Below, in pieces: positions 37,180 to 46,053 of a DNA stretch of 64,000 nt (within the stretch, counting starts at the first letter, position 1; each line of letters begins with the position of its first letter). The translations under genes and the position numbers were made by a program. Source of the stretch: Sporobacter termitidis DSM 10068 (GTDB lineage: Bacteria; Bacillota; Clostridia; Oscillospirales; Oscillospiraceae); assembly GCF_900130065.1 (NCBI RefSeq), contig NZ_FQXV01000013.1:1-64000 (forward strand), given 5' to 3'. The notes under the pieces were generated by a model. The model did no database searches. It was not told where the DNA came from and worked only from the letters and a program-made list of their open reading frames with translations.

Positions 37180-37524
37180 ATTACCGTTTATACCAGTTGA
37201 TATTGGTATAAATATCAGATTTTGTAAAGCCAACCTCTTTGAAAACATATACATATTATGTTCCCAAGATTTAATTGGTATTACATGACGCACAGCAATT
37301 TGTTCCTTCTCAATTTTGGAAGGCACCGCCGTTTCCGGCGATACCCCGTAAACCCCAAGGAGTTTAGGCCCGACCTCCATAGTTTCCCGTAGGCGGCGCG
37401 GGCTTGGAACTATTCAGTTTTCGGCAAAATCCTAAATTCCCCTTTGATACAAACTACCGGTTTCCTATACCAATGCAGACCTTTCTACATAGGTCAAATA
37501 CTTCGAGATTTTGCATTTAATACG

Positions 37525-37575
37525 GTTTAGTATCGTTTTGATTTCGAGATAGATATAGTTTGGTATCGTTTGGAT
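37525..37575. repeat. 33-bp-spaced direct repeat pair
   Basis: GTTTAGTATCGTTTTGAT (37525-37542) and GTTTGGTATCGTTTGGAT (37558-37575) differ at two of 18 positions, with TTCGAGAT also repeated nearby. It looks like regulatory DNA of a lost element. The rest of 37180-37740 holds nothing I can name. Confidence 0.5.
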
Positions 37576-37744
37576 ATCATATTTCATCTTTATTACAGTT
37601 TATCATCATATTAACAATGTGTAAACATATTGTTAATAATTCTAAACAGGAATTATGGACGAATTTTCTTTCCTACGACTTTAAAAATGTCTAATTTTAT
37701 CCATATAGCCACAATTTGTTGTTGTGAATTCCCGCTTATATGAA

Positions 37745-37852
37745 GCCCGACGAAGCCGGATTAGCGAAAGCCCAGAGACGTATCCGAGCTTAGAGGAAGA
37801 GGTCGCAATCCTAAAGAAAGCCGTGGCATACTTCGCAAAGAACAGCAAGTAG
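37745..37852 (+). mobile_element. IS3-family OrfA (transposase) C-terminal remnant
   Basis: The plus strand reads a 35-residue frame ending EEEVAILKKAVAYFAKNSK before a TAG stop. This is the characteristic leucine-zipper end of IS3-family OrfA. The helix-turn-helix part and OrfB are missing, and no terminal inverted repeats were found. It marks past transposition at the edge of the AT-rich island. Confidence 0.7.
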
Positions 37853-37902
37853 ATATGAATTTGTCTGTCAATCCGACATATATGACCAGCCGGCAAAAAT
37901 AA

Positions 37903-37938
37903 AAACAAAGTGCAATTCGTATGAATTACACTTTGTTT
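37903..37938. terminator. Bidirectional terminator
   Basis: A 16-position stem with one mismatch (AAACAAAGTGCAATTC/GAATTACACTTTGTTT) and loop GTAT. It has T-rich tails on both strands and lies downstream of the minus-strand island genes. Confidence 0.65.
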
Positions 37939-38102
37939 CACTGTCTAATAACGATAATATTGATACAATTTCACGTTGTTCCTGTCAATCGCGCGCGGGT
38001 GCATTTTCGTTTTTTGTGTGTGCAAATTCAAAAGAAGGTGTGCACTTTTTCACGAAGCCCATCCCTTGTCAAGAACATACCTATTCACACAAAATGAACT
38101 GC

Positions 38103-38657
38103 TTAAATTTCATGTGTGGGCCTTAAAATGCTCCCATCTTCAGCTTCCAGTTTTCCCTCAATGTACCTGTCAAAATTGGCAACACTTAAGAAAGTAACAA
38201 TCTTATCTTCATCTTGAAATTCAATCTCCAATGGTTTAGATGAAATAAACAAATAATGAGCCTTTACGTCGTCTGTTGCTCTGATAAAAGACCTCATCTT
38301 GTCTGGTTCTGATTCTACCAGATCATATCTTGCTCTGCAATGCTCATAATAGCGACCGTCTTTAAATATCTTGTTGTAATCACCAATAGCTAGATTCGGT
38401 GTGGGGGAGTCGGAAAAGTATTTAGATTCTATGAGGAATAACTCATCGCCCGAATAACAAACAATATCATAATCTTCATTATCTTGAAATCTGTCTTTTT
38501 TCTTACCAAAAATCCGATGATATTTAACGTTCTTATCTTGAAATTTCGCATCAGGGTAGTGCTGCTCAAGTTTTTCATAGAGAAGATCAACTAGCTGATC
38601 ACCGAGTTCTTCCTCTCGTTTTCCAAAGCCGTCAATTACAGCATCACCATGCCCCAC
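38103..38657 (-). CDS. Nuclease-like C-terminal part of a frameshifted gene
   Basis: 184 residues from a GTG codon. It contains a PD-(D/E)xK-like pattern: EDYDIVCYSGDELFLIESKY, where Asp and Glu-x-Lys would be catalytic. The frame is open upstream without a stop as far as the poly-G tract where the preceding gene ends. Reading with one fewer A in AAAACGGGGG (near 38685-38694) joins the two into one protein of about 585 residues. It is therefore probably the 3' part of that gene; an independent small nuclease is the alternative. Function within the defence island is unproven. Confidence 0.6.
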   Translation of the reverse strand: MGHGDAVIDGFGKREEELGDQLVDLLYEKLEQHYPDAKFQDKNVKYHRIFGKKKDRFQDNEDYDIVCYSGDELFLIESKYFSDSPTPNLAIGDYNKIFKDGRYYEHCRARYDLVESEPDKMRSFIRATDDVKAHYLFISSKPLEIEFQDEDKIVTFLSVANFDRYIEGKLEAEDGSILRPTHEI

Positions 38658-38676
38658 CTCTATACCAGTATAGGGC

Positions 38677-39867
38677 TTACCCCCGTTTTACGGCATAGCT
38701 TGCCCACATATTCTTTGCTTTGGACAGTGCAGCCATCGAAATATAAGCCATACCATTATCCAGCAATACAATCGGACGGATATCCAGCCTATATTGATTG
38801 CATCCTACCCTAAATATGTAGGGTTCTTTTTCTGAAATATATTGCAGCAGCTTTGCTTTTGTAATAGAGAAATGTTCTATCAATCTGTCCGGATTGATAC
38901 CACGAGTACATCGAGTAATATGCTTCTTCAAATCATCAACAGGCACAATAGTAGCTTTTCCACCCTGACAACCCTGTTCCAACACATTAAATGCCGCAAT
39001 CACTTCTAAAAAGCCAATGCCATACATGCTCTGAAAGCCTTGCCCTATCGGTGTGGCATTTAATTTCGCGTAATAGGCTTTTTCGTCTTTTGGTGTCAGC
39101 GCATTTTGATTACCCGCGAGCATAATGCTCGTGTAAATCAGCGGATGATATACAATACCTTCAACCGGTACTTTATTATTCGAATTTACAGTAATTCCAG
39201 AACAGTATGTGTAGTTCTTTTTAGAATTTTTACTCAAGTTTAGAAGTGTATGATACTGTGACATAAGCCCATACAGATATGTTTTAATCAGCAAGTCGCT
39301 GTCAAACAGCTCATCCGCTGATTTCATATCTACGCCTTCACAATGCCCGCCATTCCCATCCTGGAATACGGCACAGTTTTCAATCATAATACTCAAGCCA
39401 TCAAGCAGTGTCAGCGTGATATTACGATTGTTTTCCAATGTGGGTTCTGAAAAATCAGAATTAATATCGGCAAGCTCCGTTCTCGTTTTGTGGTCTTTGC
39501 AATAAAACGCATATGTGTCTTCATAGAGCACAAATAGCTTCCTCAGCATTAAGTCAGTATTTGTTGCCTTAATTTGTGTTATTAACTCATCCGCTAAACT
39601 GTCGAGTACGGCCTTCACAAACGAAATTGCATCTGGAATGTTCTCGATTTTCTGTTCTTCATTTCCTAAGTATTGTATGAAAACTGGAAGCTGATTTACA
39701 CCAGCCTCAATCCAAAAATCGCGGGTTCCGAAAAACATATTACCGTCTGAATCTTTAGCTTGAAACAAACCGCAGTTTTTGAAGTGTCCAAGTTTGCCGT
39801 CCATCTCCAAATCACATATCATTTCACCGAAAGATTTACCATGCAAATCTTTTTCAGGAAAGTTCAT
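38677..39867 (-). CDS. Uncharacterised protein, N-terminal part of a frameshifted gene
   Basis: 396 residues with no domain I recognise. The start has GAGGTG six bases upstream. It ends in AAAACGGGGGTAA, a homopolymer-rich site, and the next frame continues at once with a plausible sequence and a nuclease-like domain, so a single-base indel (mutation or sequencing error) is likely. The neighbours DUF3841, Vsr and McrC suggest a defence role. The base composition is lower in GC than the flanking chromosome. Confidence 0.65.
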   Translation of the reverse strand: MNFPEKDLHGKSFGEMICDLEMDGKLGHFKNCGLFQAKDSDGNMFFGTRDFWIEAGVNQLPVFIQYLGNEEQKIENIPDAISFVKAVLDSLADELITQIKATNTDLMLRKLFVLYEDTYAFYCKDHKTRTELADINSDFSEPTLENNRNITLTLLDGLSIMIENCAVFQDGNGGHCEGVDMKSADELFDSDLLIKTYLYGLMSQYHTLLNLSKNSKKNYTYCSGITVNSNNKVPVEGIVYHPLIYTSIMLAGNQNALTPKDEKAYYAKLNATPIGQGFQSMYGIGFLEVIAAFNVLEQGCQGGKATIVPVDDLKKHITRCTRGINPDRLIEHFSITKAKLLQYISEKEPYIFRVGCNQYRLDIRPIVLLDNGMAYISMAALSKAKNMWASYAVKRG

Positions 39868-39938
39868 TACTTACACCTCGCTTGATACAATTTCGCGTTT
39901 GCTCACGTCAATATAGCGCGGCTGCTTTTGATTTCAAA

Positions 39939-40038
39939 GGTGCATTTCAAATATGTTCGTTTCAGTATTTAAGCGTTTAAACGTCCATGGTGCATTTCAA
40001 ATATGTTCGTTTCAGTATTTAAGCGTTTAAACGTCCAT
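39939..40038. repeat. Exact 50-bp tandem duplication across a stop codon
   Basis: Two identical 50-base copies abut (39939-39988 and 39989-40038). Each contains the palindrome CGTTTAAACG. The second copy includes the last residues and stop of the DUF3841 gene, and the first is a spare copy of that 3' end. Confidence 0.9.
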
Positions 40039-40606
40039 GAAAGCGCCGTACAGCAGCCACCTGATCCAGCCGCAATTCCCAAAAAGTGGCTTGCACGTAC
40101 TTTTCTCGGCTCTCCCAAGTATTATCAAGCGGCGGGGATACGTTAAAGATCTTCTCCCATGATTTTACCTTTACGGCGATTTGCTTATCGGGAGGGAGGC
40201 TTTCAAACCAGCGATCTTCAATTTCCATTTCCCGATCATTTGAGCAATCGCCGTAATATCCGTCGTTCAAAACGATATGCCACATATCTTCATTACTGAG
40301 AAGTACCATGTTATCTGGTATTTCCAGTTCTAAGCAGACCTGATTGCCTCCATATGCACGAAACTCTGTACGGCGCAAATCGGGTTTCTGGTGCTTCCAC
40401 TCAATCGTATGCCATGCCCAGAATGGGTACGTTGCACCTTCCGGGGGAGAACCAATGCGCGCCTTCATTTGTTGGGTAAGCCAGATGTAAGCTGGGCCAA
40501 ATCCGCATTCGGTAATTAGTTCTGACTGGCTGGGGTCACAATATAGTACTTTTTTAATTTTGAGTTTTTCATATAATTCTTCAGGTTGTATCGACCATAT
40601 ACGCAT
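40019..40606 (-). CDS. DUF3841 domain-containing protein
   Basis: 195 residues matching the DUF3841 family: it begins MRIWSIQPEELYEKLK, then has AYIWLTQQMKARIGSPPEG, YPFWAWHTIEWKHQKPDLRR and VLLSNEDMWHIVLN. The function is unknown; members are scattered on accessory islands. Start supported by GAGG seven bases upstream. The 3' end lies within a 50-bp tandem duplication. Confidence 0.8.
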   Translation of the reverse strand: MRIWSIQPEELYEKLKIKKVLYCDPSQSELITECGFGPAYIWLTQQMKARIGSPPEGATYPFWAWHTIEWKHQKPDLRRTEFRAYGGNQVCLELEIPDNMVLLSNEDMWHIVLNDGYYGDCSNDREMEIEDRWFESLPPDKQIAVKVKSWEKIFNVSPPLDNTWESREKYVQATFWELRLDQVAAVRRFHGRLNA

Positions 40607-40638
40607 TGTTTTACCTCAATAGGGCTTCGATGCCACCA

Positions 40639-42474
40639 TCAGTAGCCATCATGCTTGAGTTTCTTGCTCTTAGCATCTTTCTCATGCTTACGTTTTCCGA
40701 AAAAATCATCCTCTTTGGCGACCATGGGGTCGTACCAGTCAGCTTTAGCCTTTGCCCATTCAATCCATTCTGTAGTTTCTGAACTTGGTGGTCCCGATGC
40801 TTCGACAACGGCGATATAGCGCCGTATATTGCAGGCGGTATCGTAATCTTTAGCAAGGTTCGTCAGAGCGAGCGTCCGGTCAACTTCTGCATTGTAGCGT
40901 TTTCGGCGTTCCTCTTTACGGCGTTCTTCCTCCTGACGCCTACGTTCCGCTTCTTCACGTGCTTCACGGGCCTTGCGTTCTGCTTCTTCACGTGCTATTC
41001 GGGCCATTTTGATTGCTTCAGCAGCTTCATATAATTCTATCATTATGTCGCCAAGGCGTTCTTCCAATATGTATGATTTACAATCGCGAAAGTTTCTTTG
41101 ACCATTGACCGTCAGGCTGAGCTTACCGTTAAACACATGGTCGTACTTGCGTATTTGTGGCTTAGTTGCCCAGGAATATCTTTTCCGCTCCTCCTCATAC
41201 TTCAAAAGCTGCATATTTTCCTCTTTTGTGGGGATATGCTTAACCTCGTCCTTTGATTCCGAAAAGTAAATTTGCACTATTTCTCCATTTACAACAAAGT
41301 CAAGACTGTTTGTCAATGAGCAATCCAGCGGTTCCGTTGCCTTTATCAGTGCATCGATAATATGGCATGCCCGAGGAAGTGCTTCATCCGATACGGTATC
41401 AGCCAAAAACGGTGCCGGTTCGGAATTCCGCCTATTCCATCCCCTATTATCGGTATTCTTCTGTTGTTTCTTCCAGTCTACGACGGCTTTTCGATGCGCG
41501 ATAATTTTGGAATGCATACGCTCTTCATCATTCGGAAGCAAAATTTGAGAAGCGACTGTGAGGATAATAGAACGATCTTCCTCGCCTAAGAATTCAAGCG
41601 TTTCTTTCTTGGCTTCCGGCTGATAGGTCACGCCTGTCCGGATTCCGGACTTCTGCATAGCCTTATCGCTTTTGGGCAGAGGAATAACAGTAACCGGTTT
41701 TCCGGCGCGCAGTTTTGCCCAATAACCTGCAGGCGGCGTTGGAATCTCCAGCGCCTTGCAAACCTTATGTATGGCAACATCGGAAACCTTATACCGCTTT
41801 GCAACCTCGGTCACCGGCGCTTCCCATACCTCTTTATAAAGCGTTTCGCGGTTATATACATTATAGGTCTGACCATATTGCGTATATGTTTCTGGCTCAT
41901 TAATTGTTGGGGTTACTGGAACTGAACTATTCTCTGGTGCCGGAGCGGCGATTATAATTGGGGGAGCAATCGTTTCTTTTGGTTCAGGCTTGTCCGGAGA
42001 GGTATGGTCTTGTTTATTCTCGGGTGGCTTACTTCCTGCTTTTGCGGCCTTCTTTGGCTTTGGTTTGTCCTTTATTTTCTTTATCCGCACACTTGGCGCT
42101 TCCTTGAAGATAGAAACGACCGCATCAGCCGGGTCCGTTAAATCAAGTTTTGTAACAGGCTTTCCAAAATTGAGCTTGGTCCAGTAGCCGCACGGAGGAA
42201 TCGGTATAGCTGCTTCTTTTACCTGCTTCATGAGTTGAGAGTAAGGGATATTATATTTTTTCGCCATTCCCGCGACAGATATCTCCCAAATCTCGTCATA
42301 TAACTGCTTTCGTGTCATTTCGAATACAGGTTTTTCTGGCATTGCGATTTCCTCCTTTCTGACCTCAATTATTGGTTCCTTTACGGGTACACTTATTTCC
42401 TCCGGTTCTGGCGGTGCCGTTTCGGGCACAACCAGTATGGGAGGTTCAGTATTTTTATCGTCAATTGGTTTCAA
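40639..42474 (-). CDS. Repeat-containing protein of unknown function with coiled coil
   Basis: 611 residues from a TTG codon. Two copies of a roughly 50-residue HTH-like motif are visible: RKQLYDEIWEISVAGMAKKY...CGYWTKLNFGKPV (near 55-110) and RETLYKEVWEAPVTEVAKRY...AGYWAKLRAGKPV (near 210-265). They are joined by a Pro/Lys-rich linker. A charged coiled coil rich in Glu/Arg lies near 490-545. A strong AGGAGGG site at 42541-42547 lies 67 bases upstream with an open in-frame extension but no ATG/GTG/TTG at the right distance, so the true start is doubtful. I do not know the family's role. Confidence 0.6.
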   Translation of the reverse strand: MKPIDDKNTEPPILVVPETAPPEPEEISVPVKEPIIEVRKEEIAMPEKPVFEMTRKQLYDEIWEISVAGMAKKYNIPYSQLMKQVKEAAIPIPPCGYWTKLNFGKPVTKLDLTDPADAVVSIFKEAPSVRIKKIKDKPKPKKAAKAGSKPPENKQDHTSPDKPEPKETIAPPIIIAAPAPENSSVPVTPTINEPETYTQYGQTYNVYNRETLYKEVWEAPVTEVAKRYKVSDVAIHKVCKALEIPTPPAGYWAKLRAGKPVTVIPLPKSDKAMQKSGIRTGVTYQPEAKKETLEFLGEEDRSIILTVASQILLPNDEERMHSKIIAHRKAVVDWKKQQKNTDNRGWNRRNSEPAPFLADTVSDEALPRACHIIDALIKATEPLDCSLTNSLDFVVNGEIVQIYFSESKDEVKHIPTKEENMQLLKYEEERKRYSWATKPQIRKYDHVFNGKLSLTVNGQRNFRDCKSYILEERLGDIMIELYEAAEAIKMARIAREEAERKAREAREEAERRRQEEERRKEERRKRYNAEVDRTLALTNLAKDYDTACNIRRYIAVVEASGPPSSETTEWIEWAKAKADWYDPMVAKEDDFFGKRKHEKDAKSKKLKHDGY

Positions 42475-42545
42475 ATCAAGTTCATTTACAGGAAGCTCTT
42501 GCTCAAGATTCTTCCCAAGGATAGCATCAAATTGTTTTATCCCTC

Positions 42546-42872
42546 CTATTCCTCTTTTTCGCTTAATAGAAAAACCAGGTCACGTTTCATTTCTTCGAAC
42601 TGCGAGATGATTGTGTTCAGATTCTTTTCAATATTTTGGACTTGGACTTCATTTATTTTCCCATTGCTATAAGCGATAAGACGTTCCGCAATAATATTAT
42701 AGCTCCAACTATCTGCATATCGGTCTTCGTTATGAAGGGCAAAGCCAATAGGCAACAAATCGTTTCTCATGCCAATGCTTACAGCCATTGGAGAAATGCC
42801 GAGATAGTCCCCAGCGATCTTGCAAGTAATTTTTTTCATATTTCTGATTTCTTCATCCGAATACTTGGCCAT
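42546..42872 (-). CDS. Small HTH-like protein, function unknown
   Basis: 108 residues starting MAKYSDEEIRNMKK, with ATG at 42872 eight bases after AGGAGG. The segment KITCKIAGDYLGISPMAVSIGMR resembles a helix-turn-helix, followed by a Glu/Lys-rich helical C-terminus. It lies directly upstream of the repeat protein, with which it is probably co-expressed. Confidence 0.6.
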   Translation of the reverse strand: MAKYSDEEIRNMKKITCKIAGDYLGISPMAVSIGMRNDLLPIGFALHNEDRYADSWSYNIIAERLIAYSNGKINEVQVQNIEKNLNTIISQFEEMKRDLVFLLSEKEE

Positions 42873-42996
42873 ACGTTTCACCTCCTTGTTTCAAGTATTA
42901 ATGGTGCAAGGAATAATTTAGATACTGGTGTTCAAATGAGGGTTAAAACATAAAACGGCGGTTATACCAAACGGCAGCCGTCGTTCACTAAAAGGT

Positions 42997-43419
42997 TTAT
43001 TTTTGCTTTTCTATTTCAATAATAATAGTATTAATGCAGCTCTGAGTATCTTTACGTATTTGTTTCTCCCAAAACCTAAGCACAGTCCAACCTTTCTCAG
43101 CTAGGGCATTATTAACCTGCTGATCACGGTGTATGTTTTTTTCTATTTTAGGAATCCAGTAGTCTCGATTTGTATGTATTCGTTCCCTTGCATTTTCCCA
43201 GTCATGACCATGCCAAAATTCGCTGTCACAGAATATTGCAATATGATATTTAGTAATGGCTATATCCGGTTTTCCCGGTAATCCTGCAAAATTCTTTCGA
43301 TAGCGTATCTTTTCCCCCCACAATGCTTTTCTGAGCAGCAGCTCTATGCTGGTATCTTTGCTCTTTATAGCAGTCATGCTCTTTTTCCGCTGCTCTTTAG
43401 TCAGGTTATCCATCAACAT
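42997..43419 (-). CDS. vsr: Very short patch repair (Vsr) endonuclease
   Basis: 140 residues of the Vsr family, which nicks next to T:G mismatches arising from deamination of 5-methylcytosine. The N-terminus NLTKEQRKKSMTAIKSKDTS and the core KNFAGLPGKPDIAI...AIFCDSEFWHGHDW are diagnostic; the catalytic Asp lies in KPDI. The usual partner, a cytosine-5 DNA methyltransferase, is not in the window. It is encoded ten bases after an McrC-like gene that would belong to a modification-dependent restriction system. Confidence 0.9.
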   Translation of the reverse strand: MLMDNLTKEQRKKSMTAIKSKDTSIELLLRKALWGEKIRYRKNFAGLPGKPDIAITKYHIAIFCDSEFWHGHDWENARERIHTNRDYWIPKIEKNIHRDQQVNNALAEKGWTVLRFWEKQIRKDTQSCINTIIIEIEKQK

Positions 43420-43429
43420 CTATCTCCAA

Positions 43430-44380
43430 TTATTGCAAAAGCAATATAGTTGAATCAAGCTGATGCTTTATTTCTTTCCAATCTCCACCAAGATCAAGGG
43501 TTTTTACGCTGATTTTATTCCCTCCAATAATATAATCATTATTAGGAGTTATCTCTTCATCGGTCTTTGCATATAGCAGCAGGCCGCTAACATCCCCTGT
43601 TAACTGCCGGTCGTAATTTTTTACATAAGTAAATATTTGATACATGTTAGTTGAAATAAGAGTTGTGCTTCCATAGAGCAAATTTGTCTGTGTGGTGTGA
43701 CTATAATACTTTGTATCTATAATAAGTGCTTTCGTTCCATTTGAAAGTATAATGTCTGACTTCATTCTCGGCAGAAAATCATCAATACCGTCATCAACAT
43801 TCCAATTTATATATCCGGCATTGACTGAGAGTTCCGGGTGTTCTTTCCGATAATAATAGAGCACAAATTTCTCATAGAGACGATTCATCTGCTGATCATC
43901 CAAGTAATGGCGCAGCTTATACTGCCCGCCTTCTTCTGTCATTAATAACCCCTTAATTATTAAATAACAGATATTGATGAGCATTTTATAATGCTCATTG
44001 TTCTTATGAAAACGCCCTAAGTTCCAATTGATTTTCATCGGGTCAATGGTCGTTACTCTCGAAAAGAACAATAAGACTTTTTTTAGATTCTTTCGATTAT
44101 CGGCTTTTATATCACCAAATTTGAGCAAAAGAACTACAGTGGATTTAAGAATTCGGTTCAACGCTGTATTCTCACCGAGTTCATCAAAATCACACACCAA
44201 CTGCCTTGTTATCATGGTCTGCCGTTTTATTGAATCGGTAATATTAATTTTGCCGCGCAGGTTTTCCATGACTTCTGTATTTCTAATATAGTCGCGATGC
44301 AAACCGCGTTTAACCTGCTGGGCAATGCCATGATACAGTATAGCGGAAAGCATAGTATAGCGTATCATTGAATACGACAC
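43430..44380 (-). CDS. McrC-family restriction component, N-terminally shortened
   Basis: 316 residues. McrC is the nuclease partner of the GTPase McrB in methylcytosine-dependent restriction. The family core is seen in QVKRGLHRDYIRNTE...LRGKINI and CDFDELGENTALNRILKS. The PD-(D/E)xK site is MKSDIILSNGTKALIIDTKY. McrC proteins normally begin with a segment of the type IP(I/V)KNIYYML followed by a further 30 residues; here the frame starts from GTG in the middle of that region, directly after a stop, and abuts a foreign gene fragment. No McrB is present. Probably inactive alone. Confidence 0.75.
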   Translation of the reverse strand: MSYSMIRYTMLSAILYHGIAQQVKRGLHRDYIRNTEVMENLRGKINITDSIKRQTMITRQLVCDFDELGENTALNRILKSTVVLLLKFGDIKADNRKNLKKVLLFFSRVTTIDPMKINWNLGRFHKNNEHYKMLINICYLIIKGLLMTEEGGQYKLRHYLDDQQMNRLYEKFVLYYYRKEHPELSVNAGYINWNVDDGIDDFLPRMKSDIILSNGTKALIIDTKYYSHTTQTNLLYGSTTLISTNMYQIFTYVKNYDRQLTGDVSGLLLYAKTDEEITPNNDYIIGGNKISVKTLDLGGDWKEIKHQLDSTILLLQ

Positions 44381-44603
44381 AGGAGAATTTATCTACCCAA
44401 ATCACGAGCCGCTCGGACGAGTATGTATCCACATAAGTGTTTGAGTCAAATAAATACTGCATCCGCTCATCCACTATAACCTCATGCTTTTTACGGTTTT
44501 TCAGCGTGCGTTTTTCGTTTCTGCTGGCGTTGCGCAAAACAGTTTTGCAATAGCTGTCAAACATGGCAGTCAGACGTTCCGCTCTATCCGGGGGAGTGGG
44601 CAT
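44310..44603 (-). pseudogene. Fragment of a conjugative-element sigma-like/HTH gene
   Basis: The first 70 residues (TAMFDSYCKTVLRNASRNEK onward to DTYSSERLVIW) resemble the start of the sigma-70-like HTH proteins carried by Tn916-type integrative elements. The similarity stops there and the frame runs into McrC sequence. The start has a purine-rich AAGGGGGG upstream. It marks the left end of a conjugative element broken by recombination with the defence island. Family assignment is from memory of the element type, not a search. Confidence 0.5.
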
Positions 44604-44746
44604 TGGGCTTCCCCCCCTTCATATGCGGTTTTTATTAATACCGGCCCATGTTTTGCCTCCTCACTATACTAGAACACATTACGATACCCCGAACCGGAAA
44701 GGTTTTTAGATTTTGGAAAATTATTTACAATCCTATTTGTGGGAAC

Positions 44747-44792
44747 AAAAATGACGGTAGCTTTCGTGTAATTAAAAGCTGCCGTCATTTTT
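44747..44792 (-). terminator. Terminator of the D,D-carboxypeptidase gene
   Basis: A 17-bp stem with one G-U pair (AAAATGACGGTAGCTTT and partner) 45 bases past the stop; T-rich on both strands, so it also insulates the island. Confidence 0.8.
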
Positions 44793-44837
44793 ATAGGGAA
44801 GTTAAATACCGGCCTTTCCGTTTCATTAAAATCATTT

Positions 44838-45932
44838 TCAACGCCTCATCAGTCCGCCGGGCGCGGCAGAAGGGGCAGCATGATTTTCTTGGGGTAGAGA
44901 TATTGTTGGGTCTATTGCACTAAAAACAGTCAGGCAGTCTGAAAATCTGGTTTCCGCAGAGGATCCCATGACAACACAAATATATGTTTGTCCATTTATG
45001 GCAGCTGCTGAAACAAGACAGGAACCTGCATCCCCGGTACTGCCGGTTTTAAGTCCGACAGCATTGGAATAATAATATTGGCTATCAGGGTTAAGCAAAT
45101 TGTTTGTATTGTAATAAGTAACTTCCCGCCCGTTTCTCCATGTATCATATATCTTGTAGCTGCTCATAATTTCAGACAGCGCATCATTGCCTAAACACGC
45201 TTTTGCTATCTGCGCAAGGTCGAAAGCAGTTGTGTACTGCCCGTCCGCGTCATAGCCATCCGGGCTGATAAAATTGGAAGAAGTTGCTCCAACTCCCTTA
45301 GCTTTCAGATCCATCGCATCGATAAACACTTTAACAGCCTGCTGCACCCCAAGGCCATCTTTACCGGCTATCCTTTTTCCCGCATTCACAGCAAGCGTGT
45401 ACGCAGCGTCATTTCCGGAAGGCAGCAGCATAGCAACTAAGAGTTGCTTGACTGTCAGCGTATCCCCATAATTAAGCCCTGCTCTGGAAGAATTAGAGGC
45501 AATCAGGTCTATCTCCGAACCAACTGTAATCGTATCGTCAAGGGAACAATAATCTAAGACTGTTAAAGCTGTAAGCATCTTGGCTGTGCTCGCTGGAGCG
45601 ATATGTACATCGCTGTTTTTCTGAAAAAGAACAGAGTTGGTATCAACATCTAGTACATAGGCGTTTGTTGCTATAATATCTACCGAAATGTTATCAATGT
45701 CCTCTGTAAAGGCGGAATTTACATCTTCTTGTTGCGAATTAGTATTTGCCTCAGAAGTCTGCCCAGAAGATTGCTCATTGTCTTCTTTGTGGTTGAAGCC
45801 TGCATCTCCTTGCAGCGAATCAGGCTTCGTGGCCGTGTTGTCGTTCTGCGTATCGCCGCTATCGCCACAAGCGGCGAGGGTAATTGCGAGAAAAAGCGCT
45901 AAAGTGAATGCAATTAGCTTTTTCATTTTCAC
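44838..45932 (-). CDS. D-alanyl-D-alanine carboxypeptidase (S11, DacA type), lipoprotein
   Basis: Extracytoplasmic serine peptidase that removes the terminal D-Ala of peptidoglycan stem peptides. 364 residues with a lipoprotein signal ending in lipobox TLAAC, and a Ser/Gln-rich linker. The active-site triad motifs are STAK near residue 112, SGN near 172 (LLPSGNDAAY) and KTG near 293 (GLKTGSTGDAG). The start is GTG, nine bases after GGAGG. The promoter carries four CTGTA repeats shared with the ABC and two-component genes, so it is probably induced by the same response regulator. Trimming D-Ala-D-Ala ends could lower glycopeptide targets; this is inferred. Confidence 0.92.
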   Translation of the reverse strand: MKMKKLIAFTLALFLAITLAACGDSGDTQNDNTATKPDSLQGDAGFNHKEDNEQSSGQTSEANTNSQQEDVNSAFTEDIDNISVDIIATNAYVLDVDTNSVLFQKNSDVHIAPASTAKMLTALTVLDYCSLDDTITVGSEIDLIASNSSRAGLNYGDTLTVKQLLVAMLLPSGNDAAYTLAVNAGKRIAGKDGLGVQQAVKVFIDAMDLKAKGVGATSSNFISPDGYDADGQYTTAFDLAQIAKACLGNDALSEIMSSYKIYDTWRNGREVTYYNTNNLLNPDSQYYYSNAVGLKTGSTGDAGSCLVSAAAINGQTYICVVMGSSAETRFSDCLTVFSAIDPTISLPQENHAAPSAAPGGLMRR

Positions 45933-45988
45933 TACGGTAGTCCTCCTATATATGGCGTAAAACGGGAATTCGCGTTTGTCATGTTGCT

Positions 45989-46042
45989 ATTATGGCAAAC
46001 CAATCTGTATTCTCCCTGTAGCCAATCTGTAGTTTGTCTGTA
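45989..46042 (-). promoter_or_regulatory. Promoter with four CTGTA operator repeats (carboxypeptidase gene)
   Basis: CTGTA occurs at 46005, 46016, 46027 and 46038, an exact 11-base period (one DNA turn), read as TACAG on the coding strand. Ten bases after the last repeat lies CATAAT (45989-45994) as a -10 box. Typical of tandem OmpR-family response-regulator binding over the -35 region. Confidence 0.8.
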
Positions 46043-46053
46043 GCGGCAGTAAT

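Noticed and set aside
37090..37380. 96-residue minus-strand open frame
   Set aside because: A strong intrinsic terminator lies inside it and no domain is visible; it is at most a gene relic.
37681..37941. 86-residue minus-strand open frame
   Set aside because: The opposite strand encodes a recognisable IS3 OrfA tail, so this frame is a shadow.
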